Notes under the pieces: model-generated
The model's input: only the letters and a program-made list of their open reading frames with translations
Database searches by the model: none
What the model was told of the DNA's origin: nothing
Position numbers and translations under genes: made by a program
Assembly: GCA_903929765.1 (NCBI GenBank)
Contig: CAIYVX010000097.1
Location: 16,556 to 80,555 of the forward strand
Reading direction: 5' to 3'
DNA from: an uncultured Planctomycetia bacterium
GTDB lineage: Bacteria; Planctomycetota; Phycisphaerae; FEN-1346; JAACEH01
DNA: 64,000 nt
Shown: positions 9,215 to 20,300 of the stretch, in pieces
How the letters are laid out: each line of letters begins with the position of its first letter
How positions within the stretch are numbered: position 1 is the stretch's first letter

Positions 9215-9288
9215 ACGGCTTCTCCCGTGCTGTTGTTGCCGTTGCTTCTTCAATTTTTAATTTTACATTTTTAATTTTTAATTCGCCG

Positions 9289-10410
9289 TTACTCGTCCGC
9301 GTCCGTCAACGTCCCCTTCTCCTTCAGCTTCTTCACCTCGTCCGCGTCCAGTTTCTCTTCCAATTCGTTCGGCCGGTTCGCCTTCTCCATCATCGTCTCC
9401 ACGTCGATGATGCCACGGTGATACAGACCCAGCAGCGACTCGTCCAGCAACTGCATCCCCCACTTCCGCCCGGTCTGAATGATCGACTCGATCCGGAATG
9501 TCTCGTTCTTGCGGATCAGGTTCGCCGTCGCCGGCGTGCAATACAAAAATTCAAACGCCGCTACCCGCCCCGGCATGTCGCACCGCGGGCAGAGTTGCTG
9601 GCTCAGTACCGCCATCAATGTCGAAGCCAACTGCACCCGCACCATCTCCTGCTGGTCCGTCGGAAAACTATCCACCAACCGGCTGATCGTCCCCAGGGCG
9701 CTGGTCGTGTGCAGCGTCCCGAACACAAAGTGCCCCGTCTCCGCCGCCCGGATCGCCGCCTGCATCGTCTCCAGGTCGCGCAGTTCACCGACCATGATCA
9801 CATCCGGGTCCGCACGCAGCACGCGCCGCAAGGCCTCCCCGAAGCTCGGCACGTCCACGCCCACCTCGCGCTGGTTCACCATCGACTTCTTGTGCGGGTG
9901 GTAATATTCGATCGGATCTTCCACCGTCACGATGTGCCGGTCCAGCGTCTCGTTCACCTCGTTCACCATCGTCGCCAGCGTCGTCGTCTTTCCCGACCCC
10001 GTCGGACCCGTCACCAGGAAGATCCCGCGCGGCCGGTTCAGCAGCGTCCGCACGATCGGCGGCAGACCCAACTCCTCGAAACTCATCAGCTTCGACGGGA
10101 TCAGACGCAGCGTAATGCTCACGTTCCCGCGCTGCTTGAACACCGCCACGCGAAACCGTGCCTTGTCACCGTACCCGAACCCGAAGTCCGCCGACCCCTC
10201 CTCTTCCACTTCCTGGACGAACCGTTCCGGCGCGATGCTCTTCATCAGCGCAACCGTGTCCGCCGGCTCCAGCACCTTCGTATCCAGCGACCGCAGCCGC
10301 CCATGAAGCCGCAACGTCGGCGGCCGCCCCACGTGCAAATGCAAGTCCGAGGCGTTGTTTGTGATCACCGCCTGAAGCAGCTTGTCAATCTGTATCGCGC
10401 CCGTGGCCAT
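9289..10410 (-). CDS. pilT: Twitching motility ATPase PilT
   Basis: MATGAIQIDKLLQAVITNNASDLHLHVGRPPTLRLHG...GPTGSGKTTTLATMVN...VGELRDLETMQAAIRAAETGHFVFGTLHT. Confidence 0.92.
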   Translation of the reverse strand: MATGAIQIDKLLQAVITNNASDLHLHVGRPPTLRLHGRLRSLDTKVLEPADTVALMKSIAPERFVQEVEEEGSADFGFGYGDKARFRVAVFKQRGNVSITLRLIPSKLMSFEELGLPPIVRTLLNRPRGIFLVTGPTGSGKTTTLATMVNEVNETLDRHIVTVEDPIEYYHPHKKSMVNQREVGVDVPSFGEALRRVLRADPDVIMVGELRDLETMQAAIRAAETGHFVFGTLHTTSALGTISRLVDSFPTDQQEMVRVQLASTLMAVLSQQLCPRCDMPGRVAAFEFLYCTPATANLIRKNETFRIESIIQTGRKWGMQLLDESLLGLYHRGIIDVETMMEKANRPNELEEKLDADEVKKLKEKGTLTDADE

Positions 10411-10440
10411 AACCCTTGCTCCCAATGCCGTTGTCATTAT

Positions 10441-10490
10441 CACCTCTCCCCGGGAGAGGACGGCCCCTTTGGGCCGGTGAGTGGTTTTGG
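10441..10490. repeat. CCCTCTCCC/GGGAGAGGG-type palindromic repeat upstream of pilT
   Basis: cacctctccccgggagaggacggcccctttgggccggtgagtggttttgg. Confidence 0.75.
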
Positions 10491-10672
10491 CTAGCCCTCA
10501 CGCAACGGTGAAATCTTCCTCTTCCACCGTCATTCTAGTATTTTCGCCTCGAATTCGTCAAATTTCACCTTCGCCTTGCCGCACGGTAAGACATGGTGCC
10601 ATGACCGGTTGTGGCACGGCGAGAAGGCGAACCATCTGGCAAAACAAACGTAACGTCTTTATTGTAAGGCAC

Positions 10673-12406
10673 TTACGAACTCGATGGCAAGGCCATCGCC
10701 ACTTCACGCGCCGCCTGCGCCAGGACCGCCGACAGCGGAGTTATCCCCGCCATCGCCTTCGCCAGGCCGTCGTCCAGGAGCGTGTGCATCCCGAATCCTA
10801 TCGCCGCCTTACGCAATTCCTGCAACGGTCGCCTCTGGAACGCCATCTCCCGCAAATCGTTGTTCATCGCCATGATCTCGAAAATCCCCAGCCGACCGTA
10901 ATAACCCGTCCGCAGGCACTTGTCGCAACCCACCGGTTTCATGAAATTTGCCTTGGATATCTGATCTTCCGTCAGTCCCAGGCTTCTCAGAAGGTTCAAA
11001 TCGATGTCGTTGTCGGGCACTTTGCATTCGTTGCACAACACGCTCACCAGCCGCTGCGCCATCACCGCCTGAACCGACGATGAAACCAGGAACGGCTTCA
11101 CCCCCATGTCGATCAATCGCGTCAACGCCGACGGCGCATCGTTAGTGTGAAGCGTACTGAATACCAAGTGTCCCGTCAAAGCAGCCTGAATTGCAATCTC
11201 CGCCGTCTCCAAATCTCGTATTTCCCCGACCAGAATAATATTCGGCGCCTGACGCAACATCGCCCTCAAAATCGCCGCAAAGGTCAGCCCGATGCTTTCA
11301 TGAACCTGGCACTGGTTGATCCCCGACAGGTTGTACTCCACCGGGTTCTCCGCCGTGATGATCTTCTTGTCCGGTCGGTTCAGCTCATTAAGCGCCGAAT
11401 ACAGCGTCGTCGTCTTACCTGACCCCGTCGGGCCGGTCACCAGGAATATCCCGTTCGGCCGCTTGATTATCTTCTGGAAAATCTCAAAATCCGCCGTCGA
11501 GAACCCCAACGCCCCCAAACCTACCTTCACCGACTCCTTACGCAGAATACGCATCACCATGCTCTCGCCGTGGTACGCCGGCAGAGAACTCACCCGAAAA
11601 TCCAGATCCTTCCCCTCCAGTTTCATCCGGATCCGTCCGTCCTGCGGAATCCGTTTTTCTTCGATCGCCATGCCCGACATGATCTTGATGCGGCTGATGA
11701 TCGAGTTCTGCAACCGTTTCGGCGGCGAGTCGCGCTCGATGCAGTTCCCGTCCACACGGAACCGGATCCGAAGCGTGTCCGCCATCGGCTCCACATGAAT
11801 GTCGCTCGCCCGCATCTTCACCGCATCGTGAATCATCATCGTCACCAGGCGAATGATCGGAGCGTCGTCGCCGGAATCATCACGCGCCGCCGCTTCCTCG
11901 CCTGCCGCATCCTCGTACCCCTCCTTGAACTGGTTCATCATGCTGTCCATCTCGCTCTCGCTGACCGCCTCCACCTCGCCGGTGTAGCTCTTGATCACCG
12001 CCAGGACTTTCTCCCGCGGCGCCAACGCCGTCTCGATCTCCATGTTCAGCCGGAACCGCAACGCGTCAATCGTGTCCAAGGCCATCGGATCCGTTATCGC
12101 CACCTTCAGCTTGTTCTTCTCTTTCCCCAGCGGCAGAACCGTATATTCCCGAATGATGTTCTCGGGTATCAACTCGAACGTGTCATGGCCGATGCTCACC
12201 AGGTCCAGGTCCACATACTCCATGTTGAACTGCAGCGCCAGGGCCTTGACCACGTCCTCGCTCTTGCAGTACTTCATCTCCACCAGGCATTCGCCGATCT
12301 TATGGTTTGATTCCTGTTGCGACAAGAGCGCCGCCTCAATCTGCTCGTCCGTCACCAGACCCCATTCCTTCAGGATCTCGCCCAATCGTTTACGGCTTTT
12401 TGCCAT
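10673..12406 (-). CDS. Type II/IV secretion ATPase, GspE/PilB family (copy 2)
   Basis: MAKSRKRLGEILKEWGLVTDEQIEAAL...GPTGSGKTTTLYSALNEL...ILVGEIRDLETAEIAIQAALTGHLVFSTLHTNDA. Confidence 0.93.
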   Translation of the reverse strand: MAKSRKRLGEILKEWGLVTDEQIEAALLSQQESNHKIGECLVEMKYCKSEDVVKALALQFNMEYVDLDLVSIGHDTFELIPENIIREYTVLPLGKEKNKLKVAITDPMALDTIDALRFRLNMEIETALAPREKVLAVIKSYTGEVEAVSESEMDSMMNQFKEGYEDAAGEEAAARDDSGDDAPIIRLVTMMIHDAVKMRASDIHVEPMADTLRIRFRVDGNCIERDSPPKRLQNSIISRIKIMSGMAIEEKRIPQDGRIRMKLEGKDLDFRVSSLPAYHGESMVMRILRKESVKVGLGALGFSTADFEIFQKIIKRPNGIFLVTGPTGSGKTTTLYSALNELNRPDKKIITAENPVEYNLSGINQCQVHESIGLTFAAILRAMLRQAPNIILVGEIRDLETAEIAIQAALTGHLVFSTLHTNDAPSALTRLIDMGVKPFLVSSSVQAVMAQRLVSVLCNECKVPDNDIDLNLLRSLGLTEDQISKANFMKPVGCDKCLRTGYYGRLGIFEIMAMNNDLREMAFQRRPLQELRKAAIGFGMHTLLDDGLAKAMAGITPLSAVLAQAAREVAMALPSSS

Positions 12407-13114
12407 TTTCTTAATCCCCTGCCTAATGCCGCCCCGTCAAAAACGCCGGACGCACCCCTTCACAGGATGCCCCGGCTTGTCTCACACCTCATCTTCGCCT
12501 CACGCGCCGCTCCAGGACCATTTACACTCTTCCCGAAGTCCTTAAACCAATGCGCCGCCGACAAAGCATCTTATCCCCCGCCCCGGTCCTTCGTCAAGGA
12601 CAATAACTCCTTCCCAAATTTTCCTTCCTGTTTTCACTATATCCTTGACAATGCCTGATGAAGTTGGGGGAGCATTGCTCCGCGTACGGCTTTTCAGGTT
12701 GTTGTTTTTGGGTGGCGCGGTTCAAGTTACGTGACACGCTGGTGGTGTTGATGGTCGTGTAGGCGTTGGGATTCACGGGGAAGGTCAGCCAGGCAGCGCC
12801 GCCGACTTTTGGTCAGTTCACACACCGGTCTAGCGAACCTTACTGGTCCAGCAAGATCAGCAATACGACATCGTTGTCTTGACCAGGGCGATCTTCCGGT
12901 GCGAACCAGAACCAAAGGGTTCCCATGACACAATCTCACTAGTGGGGTCGATTTTTTATTGTAGCCCAACCCGTTGTGCCACATGCGGTTACGTCGCGGC
13001 GGCCGATTTTCTGACGGAATTATTTGCTTTCCTGTTTTTTTTGTGTCATAATGCCTTCGAGTGAGAGTATGCTTCAACGCCGGAGGGCGTCGGGCGAATT
13101 TTATTAGCGGTTTG

Positions 13115-13181
13115 CGGGGATTGCGGCTTGGCACACGCCACAGGTTGGCGGGTGTCAAGACTGCAGTCCCCGTTTTTTTTT
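13115..13181 (+). terminator. Long GC-rich hairpin followed by nine T (intrinsic-terminator-like or leader element)
   Basis: CGGGGATTGCGGCTTGGCACACGCCACAGGTTGGCGGGTGTCAAGACTGCAGTCCCCGTTTTTTTTT; stem of about 25 bp with mismatches. Confidence 0.65.
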
Positions 13182-13246
13182 GTCGTTGGCTCACTTTGTT
13201 CTGGGAGTCCGGAGACGTACATTTTAGCGGTCGCTCGATCCGTATT

Positions 13247-13335
13247 GCGGTGACTTCAGGGGTGAAGTTGCCGCAGGCAGACTGAAGAGACTTCCGGGGG
13301 ACGAATCTCGACTTGGTCGAGAAACGTCCCCTTTT
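13247..13335 (+). promoter_or_regulatory. Two consecutive hairpins in the leader of the PEP-CTERM gene
   Basis: GCGG-TG-ACTTCA-GGGG-TGAAGT-TG-CCGC (13247-13274) and GGGGACG-AA-TCTCGAC-TTG-GTCGAGA-AA-CGTCCCC-TTTT (13297-13335). Confidence 0.55.
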
Positions 13336-13505
13336 GCTTGACGGTTCGGCGGATGCTGGCCTGCGCGACTTGGTCGCCGGGTGGCCTCGCCGGACCGTGT
13401 TGCCGTAAAAGTACAGGCGGTGCCGTGGAGTACCGCCTGAGACGGCCTTGGGGTCGGCCCCCTGAGGTATTTGCCGGAAGCGTACCCAGCAGAAGGAGAA
13501 GTGAC

Positions 13506-14195
13506 ATGATGAAGTTCTTGGCGGTACTGGTGGTGTTGGCTGTGGTTTCGCCGGCCCTGGCTGACTATGTTCAGATGCAGATTGACCCGACGACCGTGAC
13601 CTGGAACGACGCGACTGGGGTCATGACGGTCGGTCTGACCTTCGTGAGCGCAAACGGCCGCACCGATGCGGTGACCGCCTTCGGCTCGGAGATGTACCTG
13701 ACCGGCGGTGGGGCCGCCTTCACGCCCCTCACGAGCTTGTATGGCACTTCGACCGCGACCATGGTCAACGATACGTACGCGAACGGCTATGCCTGGTCGT
13801 CTTTTGACCAGGCCGTGATCAGTGGAATAGACGCCCGTGCCCCTGGTAGCGGCGGGGCCATCTTCGACCAGAACGCCTCGCGGGCGCCAGGCACCGCCGT
13901 GGCCATCAACAGCGTGGCCGCCGGGACGGTGACGGCCTTGTATGAGTTCCATTACACGGGAAACGCCAGCAGCTTCGCCCCGATTTATGCCTGGGTGGTG
14001 AGCGACGACCAGGCTTCTGCTTATGATTCCAACAATCCGACTTCCTGGGCCTACATTAACACCAACACTGACGCGGGCGCCGTCCAGGTCATCGGTGAGG
14101 GCAACCAGATTTTTGTTCCGGAGCCGGCGAGCTTGGGCTTGCTGGCCCTGGGGCTGTCGGGACTCCTGCTGCGTCGGTTCAGGCGGGCGCACTAA
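13506..14195 (+). CDS. PEP-CTERM sorting-domain protein
   Basis: Signal peptide MMKFLAVLVVLAVVSPALA; C-terminal VPEPASLGLLALGLSGLLLRRFRRAH is a canonical PEP-CTERM tripartite signal. Confidence 0.9.
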   Translation: MMKFLAVLVVLAVVSPALADYVQMQIDPTTVTWNDATGVMTVGLTFVSANGRTDAVTAFGSEMYLTGGGAAFTPLTSLYGTSTATMVNDTYANGYAWSSFDQAVISGIDARAPGSGGAIFDQNASRAPGTAVAINSVAAGTVTALYEFHYTGNASSFAPIYAWVVSDDQASAYDSNNPTSWAYINTNTDAGAVQVIGEGNQIFVPEPASLGLLALGLSGLLLRRFRRAH

Positions 14196-14358
14196 TAAGT
14201 TGCGCCAACGGCGGGCGGGGCGGCCTGGGGCCGCGTGTTGCCGTCCGATCGGTTTTGTGGTCTTGTCTGTAACACAGTGTCGTGTTACATTTTGCGGGAT
14301 TGAAGTCAAAATTGGTGCCCGGCTTGAGGCCTGTCATCTTTTCTAAGGAGCGCTGGTC

Positions 14359-17300
14359 ATGAAGAGGAACGTAACGTTGATGGTGATGTTTGTCGCGCTG
14401 TTGGCGCTGGCTGTGCCGGCGATGGCCCAGCCGGTGGTCACGCTGACCATTTCGAGCGGGTTCAACATGAACGCCTGGTGCAGCCCGGCCATGTACAACA
14501 ACTGCCAGGCGCAAAACAAGAGCCTGCCAACCTTGTACGGTGGGGAGTGGACCGGCTACTCGCTTAACCTGGCGAGCGATGGCAAAAACCCAGCCAGTCT
14601 GTGCGCCGACACGTTGAGCTCCGACGGCTTCTCTTTTTCGTACAGCGGCACCTATTTGTCCGGCATCCAGGGCACGCCGCGGAACGGCGTCCTGAACTCG
14701 ACCGCCTATCCCGGCGGCGTTTACAACATCGCCTCGTTCCTGGGCAACGCCTCGATGCCCGCCGACTCGATCGACTCGATGAGTAATGCCGCGGTCTTCG
14801 GCAATAATCGCAACAATGGCGTCTGGACCGTCGCGCAGTTGACGTTGCCGGTGACGAACCAGGGCTACTACTCGGACATCAACTTCGTCCTGACGGTCGC
14901 CAACGCCGAAGGCCTCCAGATCTGGGCCAAATATTCCGACTCGACCTCAGGCCTTCTCTACAACTGGCCGGCGGTTCAGGGCGGCGCCGGTCCGGGCATT
15001 GAGTCGCCCACCGGCTCGCTCACGGGCTACAACAACATCTATCGTTGCAGCTTGGATCTTTATGACGGCCGCGTCCCGCCGGCTTTTAGGGCCGACAACT
15101 TCGGGCCCAACCTCTACGAATTCTCCGCGCCCCTGACGCTGAATTCCGCCAAGCTGCTCAAGAGCATCGTGCTGGTCAATACTCTCGCTGCGGTCTGGTA
15201 TAACAACTATGCTCCCGAACTGGCCTTCTTCGCGGCCTCGGCCACGACCTCTGCCGGCCTGGACACGGTGACCGTCCAGACGTCCGCCAGCGGCAACATC
15301 ACCGTCGCCACCTGTTCCAACGGCATACCATTCCTGGTCAACGGCTATCCCGTCAACACGACGGTGAGCATCACCGTTGTGCCCATCGGGGGATACACCT
15401 TCGCCAATTGGGTAGTGACCAACGCGACCATTGCTGACTCCAGCGCTTCCAATACCACGATGCTCATCACCGGCCCCGTCACCCTGTCGGCCAGCTACAC
15501 CCCCGCCACCACGACTTACACCGTGACGGTCGTTGCTCCGACCGGCGGCGCGGTGACCGTATCTCCCGTTTATGTGACGAATGTGTACAACCCCAACTCT
15601 ACGCCGCAGATCACGGCTACGCCCGCCACCGGCTACTACTTCGTCAATTGGACCAGCACGATGGGCGGCTCGGTCAACACGAGCACTGTTTCGCAGGCCA
15701 ACCTGCCGGCCATGACCGACAACGTGACCGTGACGGCCAGCTTCGGCCAGGAAGATACCGTGACCATTAACCAGACCACCGGTGGCACTGTGACGGTGGC
15801 CGGGATTACCGCCAGCCAGTATTTCCTCCCCAGTGCGCAGCCGACGATCACGGCCTCGGCCAACGCGGGTTACTCCTTCGGCAGTTGGAATGTAACCAAT
15901 GGGACGCCCAATGGCAGCGGCTCGCAGACCACGTTGCAACTAAATGGTGCCAGCGTGACCGTGGCGGCGGTTTTCGTTACCGCCAGCTACACGCCGGCCA
16001 CACAGGTCAACGGCGGCAGCGGGGGGATCACCTTGACCCCACCGTCGTCAACCTACTCTTACGGCCAGGTCGTGGGCCTTTCGGCTTCCACGGCCACCCC
16101 CGGCTTTGTCTTCAATCATTGGGTGGTCACCGGGGCCTCGCAGTTGTCCAACTCGACCGCCGCGACCACTTCGCTGACCGTCTACGGCAACTTCACCCTG
16201 ACCGCGGTCTTCTACAACACGGGCGCGACGCCCATCAATATTTCCAGCGGGTTCAACATGGGCGCCATGGTCGGCCCGAAAGATTACAATCTCTGCGTCG
16301 CGCAAAACCATAAGATGTCCTACCTGTTCGGCCTGGAGCCGCAAGGCTATGCGAATGCCCTGGGCAACGGTTGGGTCTTTGAATGCGACAGTTCGACCGC
16401 CGAAACCGGGTCGAGCTATAGCTACGGGGGCGCATATTACACCGGCCTGCAAGGCCTGCCGGAGAACGGCGTGCTGACGTCCAACGTGGATGGCCGGACC
16501 TACTGCATTGCCTCGGTCAGCGGCAACGCCCTGTTGTCCGGCGACTGGACGGAGGCGGCCGTTCCGACGGGCAGCAACAATGCCAAATTCAACGCGGCGG
16601 TCCTCGCCCAGCCCTGGGGCTACGACGCGACCTACCCCCAGACCACGACCGCGACCGTGAGCCAGGGCTACTACACGGACATCAACTTCGTCTTCGCGGC
16701 CGGGCTTGGCAATGGCGCCGCCTACATGCAGATCTGGGCCATCTACTCCGACACCAGCTCGACCAAGCTCTACGACTTCGGTGATCCCGGCAGCGGCTAC
16801 GCCGGCCCGAGCCTCACGGATTCAAGGACTGGGGTGGGTGACTTCAAAACCCTCTATACCACCACCGGTTGTTGGTCCGACTACTCGGGCACCATCGGCG
16901 GTGGCGTAGCCACTCCGCTGTCGCTCTTTGAGTTTGCCGCGCCGCGGACCCTCCTTTCCACCAAGCCCTTGGCGAAAATCAAGATCGTCGACACCTCGGG
17001 CAGCACCAAGCCGTATCATTACCGCGAACTGGCGGTCTTCGGCGCCACGGGTACGCCCGCGACAGGAACGTACACCGTGACGGTCAACCAGACCACGGGC
17101 GGCACGGTGGCGGTCTCGCCGAGCCAGGCCGGATATCCCAACAACGCCCTGGCGACGGTCACGGCCACGGCCAGCCCGAACTATGTCTTCACCGGTTGGA
17201 CGGTGACGGGTGGAACCATCAGCCCGAGCGCGTCGCAGGCCACCCTGACCGTCCAGGGCCCCGTGACCCTGTCGGCAAACTTCGCTGCAGCTTATACCGT

Positions 17301-20300
17301 AACGGTTAACCAGACCACCGGCGGCACGGTCTCGGTCTCGCCGAGCAATGCGGCCTATCTCTACAACGACACGGCGACGGTCACGGCCTCGGCCAACCCG
17401 GGCTACGGCTTCGTCAGTTGGAGTGCGACCAACGGAACGGTCAGTCCCAGCACGTCGCAGGCCACCCTGACCGTGCAACTGGGCAACGTGACTCTGTCGG
17501 CCAGCTTCGGTGCGGTCAACTACACGGCCACAGAGCAGGGCAACCTTGGCGGGACGGTGACCTTGAACCCCGCTTCGTCCACCTACTCTTACGGCCAGGT
17601 CGTGGGAATCACGGCGGCCAATGCCAACCCCAACTTTACCTTCTCTTATTGGACCGCTACCGGCGGGACGGTGTCGAACTCGGCGGCTGCGACCACTTCG
17701 CTGACCGTCTACAGCAACTTCAACCTGACCGCGGTCTTCTACAACACGGGGGCGACGCCGCTCAATATTTCCAGCGGCTTCAACATGAACGCCTGGTGCA
17801 GCCCGGCCATGTACAACAACTGCGTGGCGCATTCCGACAACCTGCCGGACCTGTACATCGGGGAGACGAACGGCTACTCGCTGGACCTGTCGAGCAATGG
17901 CCAAAACCCATCTAGTTTTTGTGCCGTCACTACGGCCTCCGACAGCGCCGGCAACAGCTCGTACAACTCGTACAACGGCGGCTATTTGACCGGCAAGCAG
18001 GGCACGCCGAGGAACGGCGTCCTGACCTCGACCGTCGATGGTCGCGTCTATAACATCGCCTCGATCCAGGGTAACGCCACGGTGCCCGCCGACTCGATCG
18101 ACATGAAGAACGCCGTGGTCGTCGGCTATGTTAGCGCCTTTGGCTACGGCGGCGCCTGGAACCTTACGCAGGTGACGCTGCCCGTGACGGCGGGCTACTA
18201 CTCGGACATCAACTTCGTCCTGACGGCCGGGAACTACACCAATTCCTGCCAGATCTGGGCCGTCTACTCCGACACCACCTCGACCAAGCTCTACGACTGG
18301 GGGGCAACCAACGGTCCGACCGTTCAGGCGTCCAATCCTACGTCCGCCACCTTCCCGGGCTTCAACCCCGTCTTCATTAGCAGCATGAATCTTTATGACG
18401 GCGCCAAGTATCCGTATTTCCGGGCCGACGGCATCGGACCCACCCTCTACGAATTCTCCACGCCACTGACGCTGGTTTCCACCAAGCCGCTCACGGGCAT
18501 CGTGGTCAAATGTAACAGCGCCAACGGCAGCCCCGAACTGGCCATCTTCGGCGCCACCGCCTCTCCTGCGACAGGAACCAACACCGTGACGGTGAACCAG
18601 ACGACCGGCGGCTCGGTGTCCGTCTCGCCGAGCAAGGCCGGATATCCCAACAACGCCCAGGCGACGGCCACGGTCACAACCAGTCCGAACTATATCTTCA
18701 CCGGCTGGACCGTGACCGGCGGAACGCTCTCCGGCAGCACGGGCACCGACACCCTGACCGTCAACGGCAACGTCACCCTGTCGGCCAACTTCGCCGCAGC
18801 TTATACCGTGACGGTTAACCAGACCACCGGCGGTTCAGTGTCCGTCTCGCCGAGCAATTCGGCCTATCTCTACAATGCCACGGCGACGGTCACGGCCACA
18901 GCCAGCGCGAACTATTATTTTGTCGGTTGGAGCGTGACCGGCGGGACGATTCCTGGAAGCACTGGTACGGACACCCTGACCGTGCAGGGCAACGTGACTC
19001 TGGCGGCCAACTTCGCCCTGAAAGACACCGTGACGGTCAACCCGACCACCGGCGGCACAGTGACGGTAACGCCATCCGGTCCGTTCGTTCCCAACGCCAC
19101 GGCGACGATCACGGCCTCGGCCAACCCTGGCTACGTCTTCGGCAGTTGGAGCGTGGCCGGTGGAAGCATCGCGCCGAATTCAAGCACGAACCCGGCTACG
19201 TTGACCGTGCAGGGCAACGTGACGCTGTCGGCTAACTTCACCGCCATCAACTACTCGTCCACGACCCTGGCCAGCGGCTACGGGACGGCCCAGTTGACCT
19301 CCGCCGGTCCGTACACTTACGGCCAGGTCGTGGGCCTCACCGCTGCGGCCAGCACCGGCTGGTCGTTCAACCACTGGATCGTCACCGGAGCTTCGCAGTT
19401 GACCAACCCGACCTCCGCGACGACTTCTCTGACTGTGTACAACAACTTCACCCTGACCGCGGTCTTCTCTTCCGCGGCCCAGCCGATTGACATCTCCAGT
19501 GGTTTCAACATGGCCGCCATGGTCGGCCCGAAAATGGCTCAGCTCACCATCACGGACGGCCAGAGGATCGGGGGGATATTCGGCGATGAATCGAAGGGCT
19601 TTGCGATCAACCTGGGCGGCGGTGCGGGCAATAGCCTTATCTGCGACAGTTCGTCCAACGAGGTCGGGTCGAGCTACGGCGGCACTTATTTCACCGGCGT
19701 GCAAGGCCTGCCCGAGAACGGCGTGTTGACGTCCAATGTGGATGGCCGGACCTACTGCATGGCCTCGGTCAGCGGCAACGCCCTGTTGCCCGGCGACTGG
19801 ACGGAGGCGGCTGTTCCGACGGGCAGCAACAATGTCAAATACAACGCGGCGGTCATCGCCCAGCCCTGGGGCTACGACGTGACCTATCCACAGTCCGCGA
19901 CCATGAACGTGACCCCCGGCAACTATGCGGACATCAACTTCGTCTTCACGACCGGGTTCGACAATGGCGCTAGATACATGCAGATCTGGGCCATCTACTC
20001 CGACACCAGTTCGACCAAGCTCTACGACTTCGGCGATCCAGCCACCGGCACCGCCGGCCCGGTCATCTCGGATTCGAGGACGGGGGTGGGTGACTTCACC
20101 ACCCTCTACTCGGCCCACGTCGCGTGGAACAACCCCACGGGCCCCATAGGACAAGCCAGGGGCGATGTTGCTCCGCTGACGCTCTACGAGTTTACCGTGC
20201 CGCGGCTCCTGGACTCCAGCAAGACCTTGACAGCCATCGAGATCCTCGACCCCACGGGCAACACCAAGGTCTATCATACTCGTGAACTGGCCATCTTTGC

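Noticed and set aside
6512-9274. 920-aa plus-strand ORF, His/Arg-rich
   Set aside because: Antisense shadow of the PilC/GspF and PilB genes; composition (HRRQR, LHLRQ) typical of GC-rich antisense frames.
12594-13194. Short minus-strand ORFs in the region upstream of the hairpin cluster
   Set aside because: No RBS or family signal; translation looks random. The region is treated as non-coding, possibly with decayed remnants.
13100-13450. Known riboswitch classes such as c-di-GMP, cobalamin or SAM in the leader
   Set aside because: I could not match conserved core motifs of these classes by eye; left as unclassified structure.
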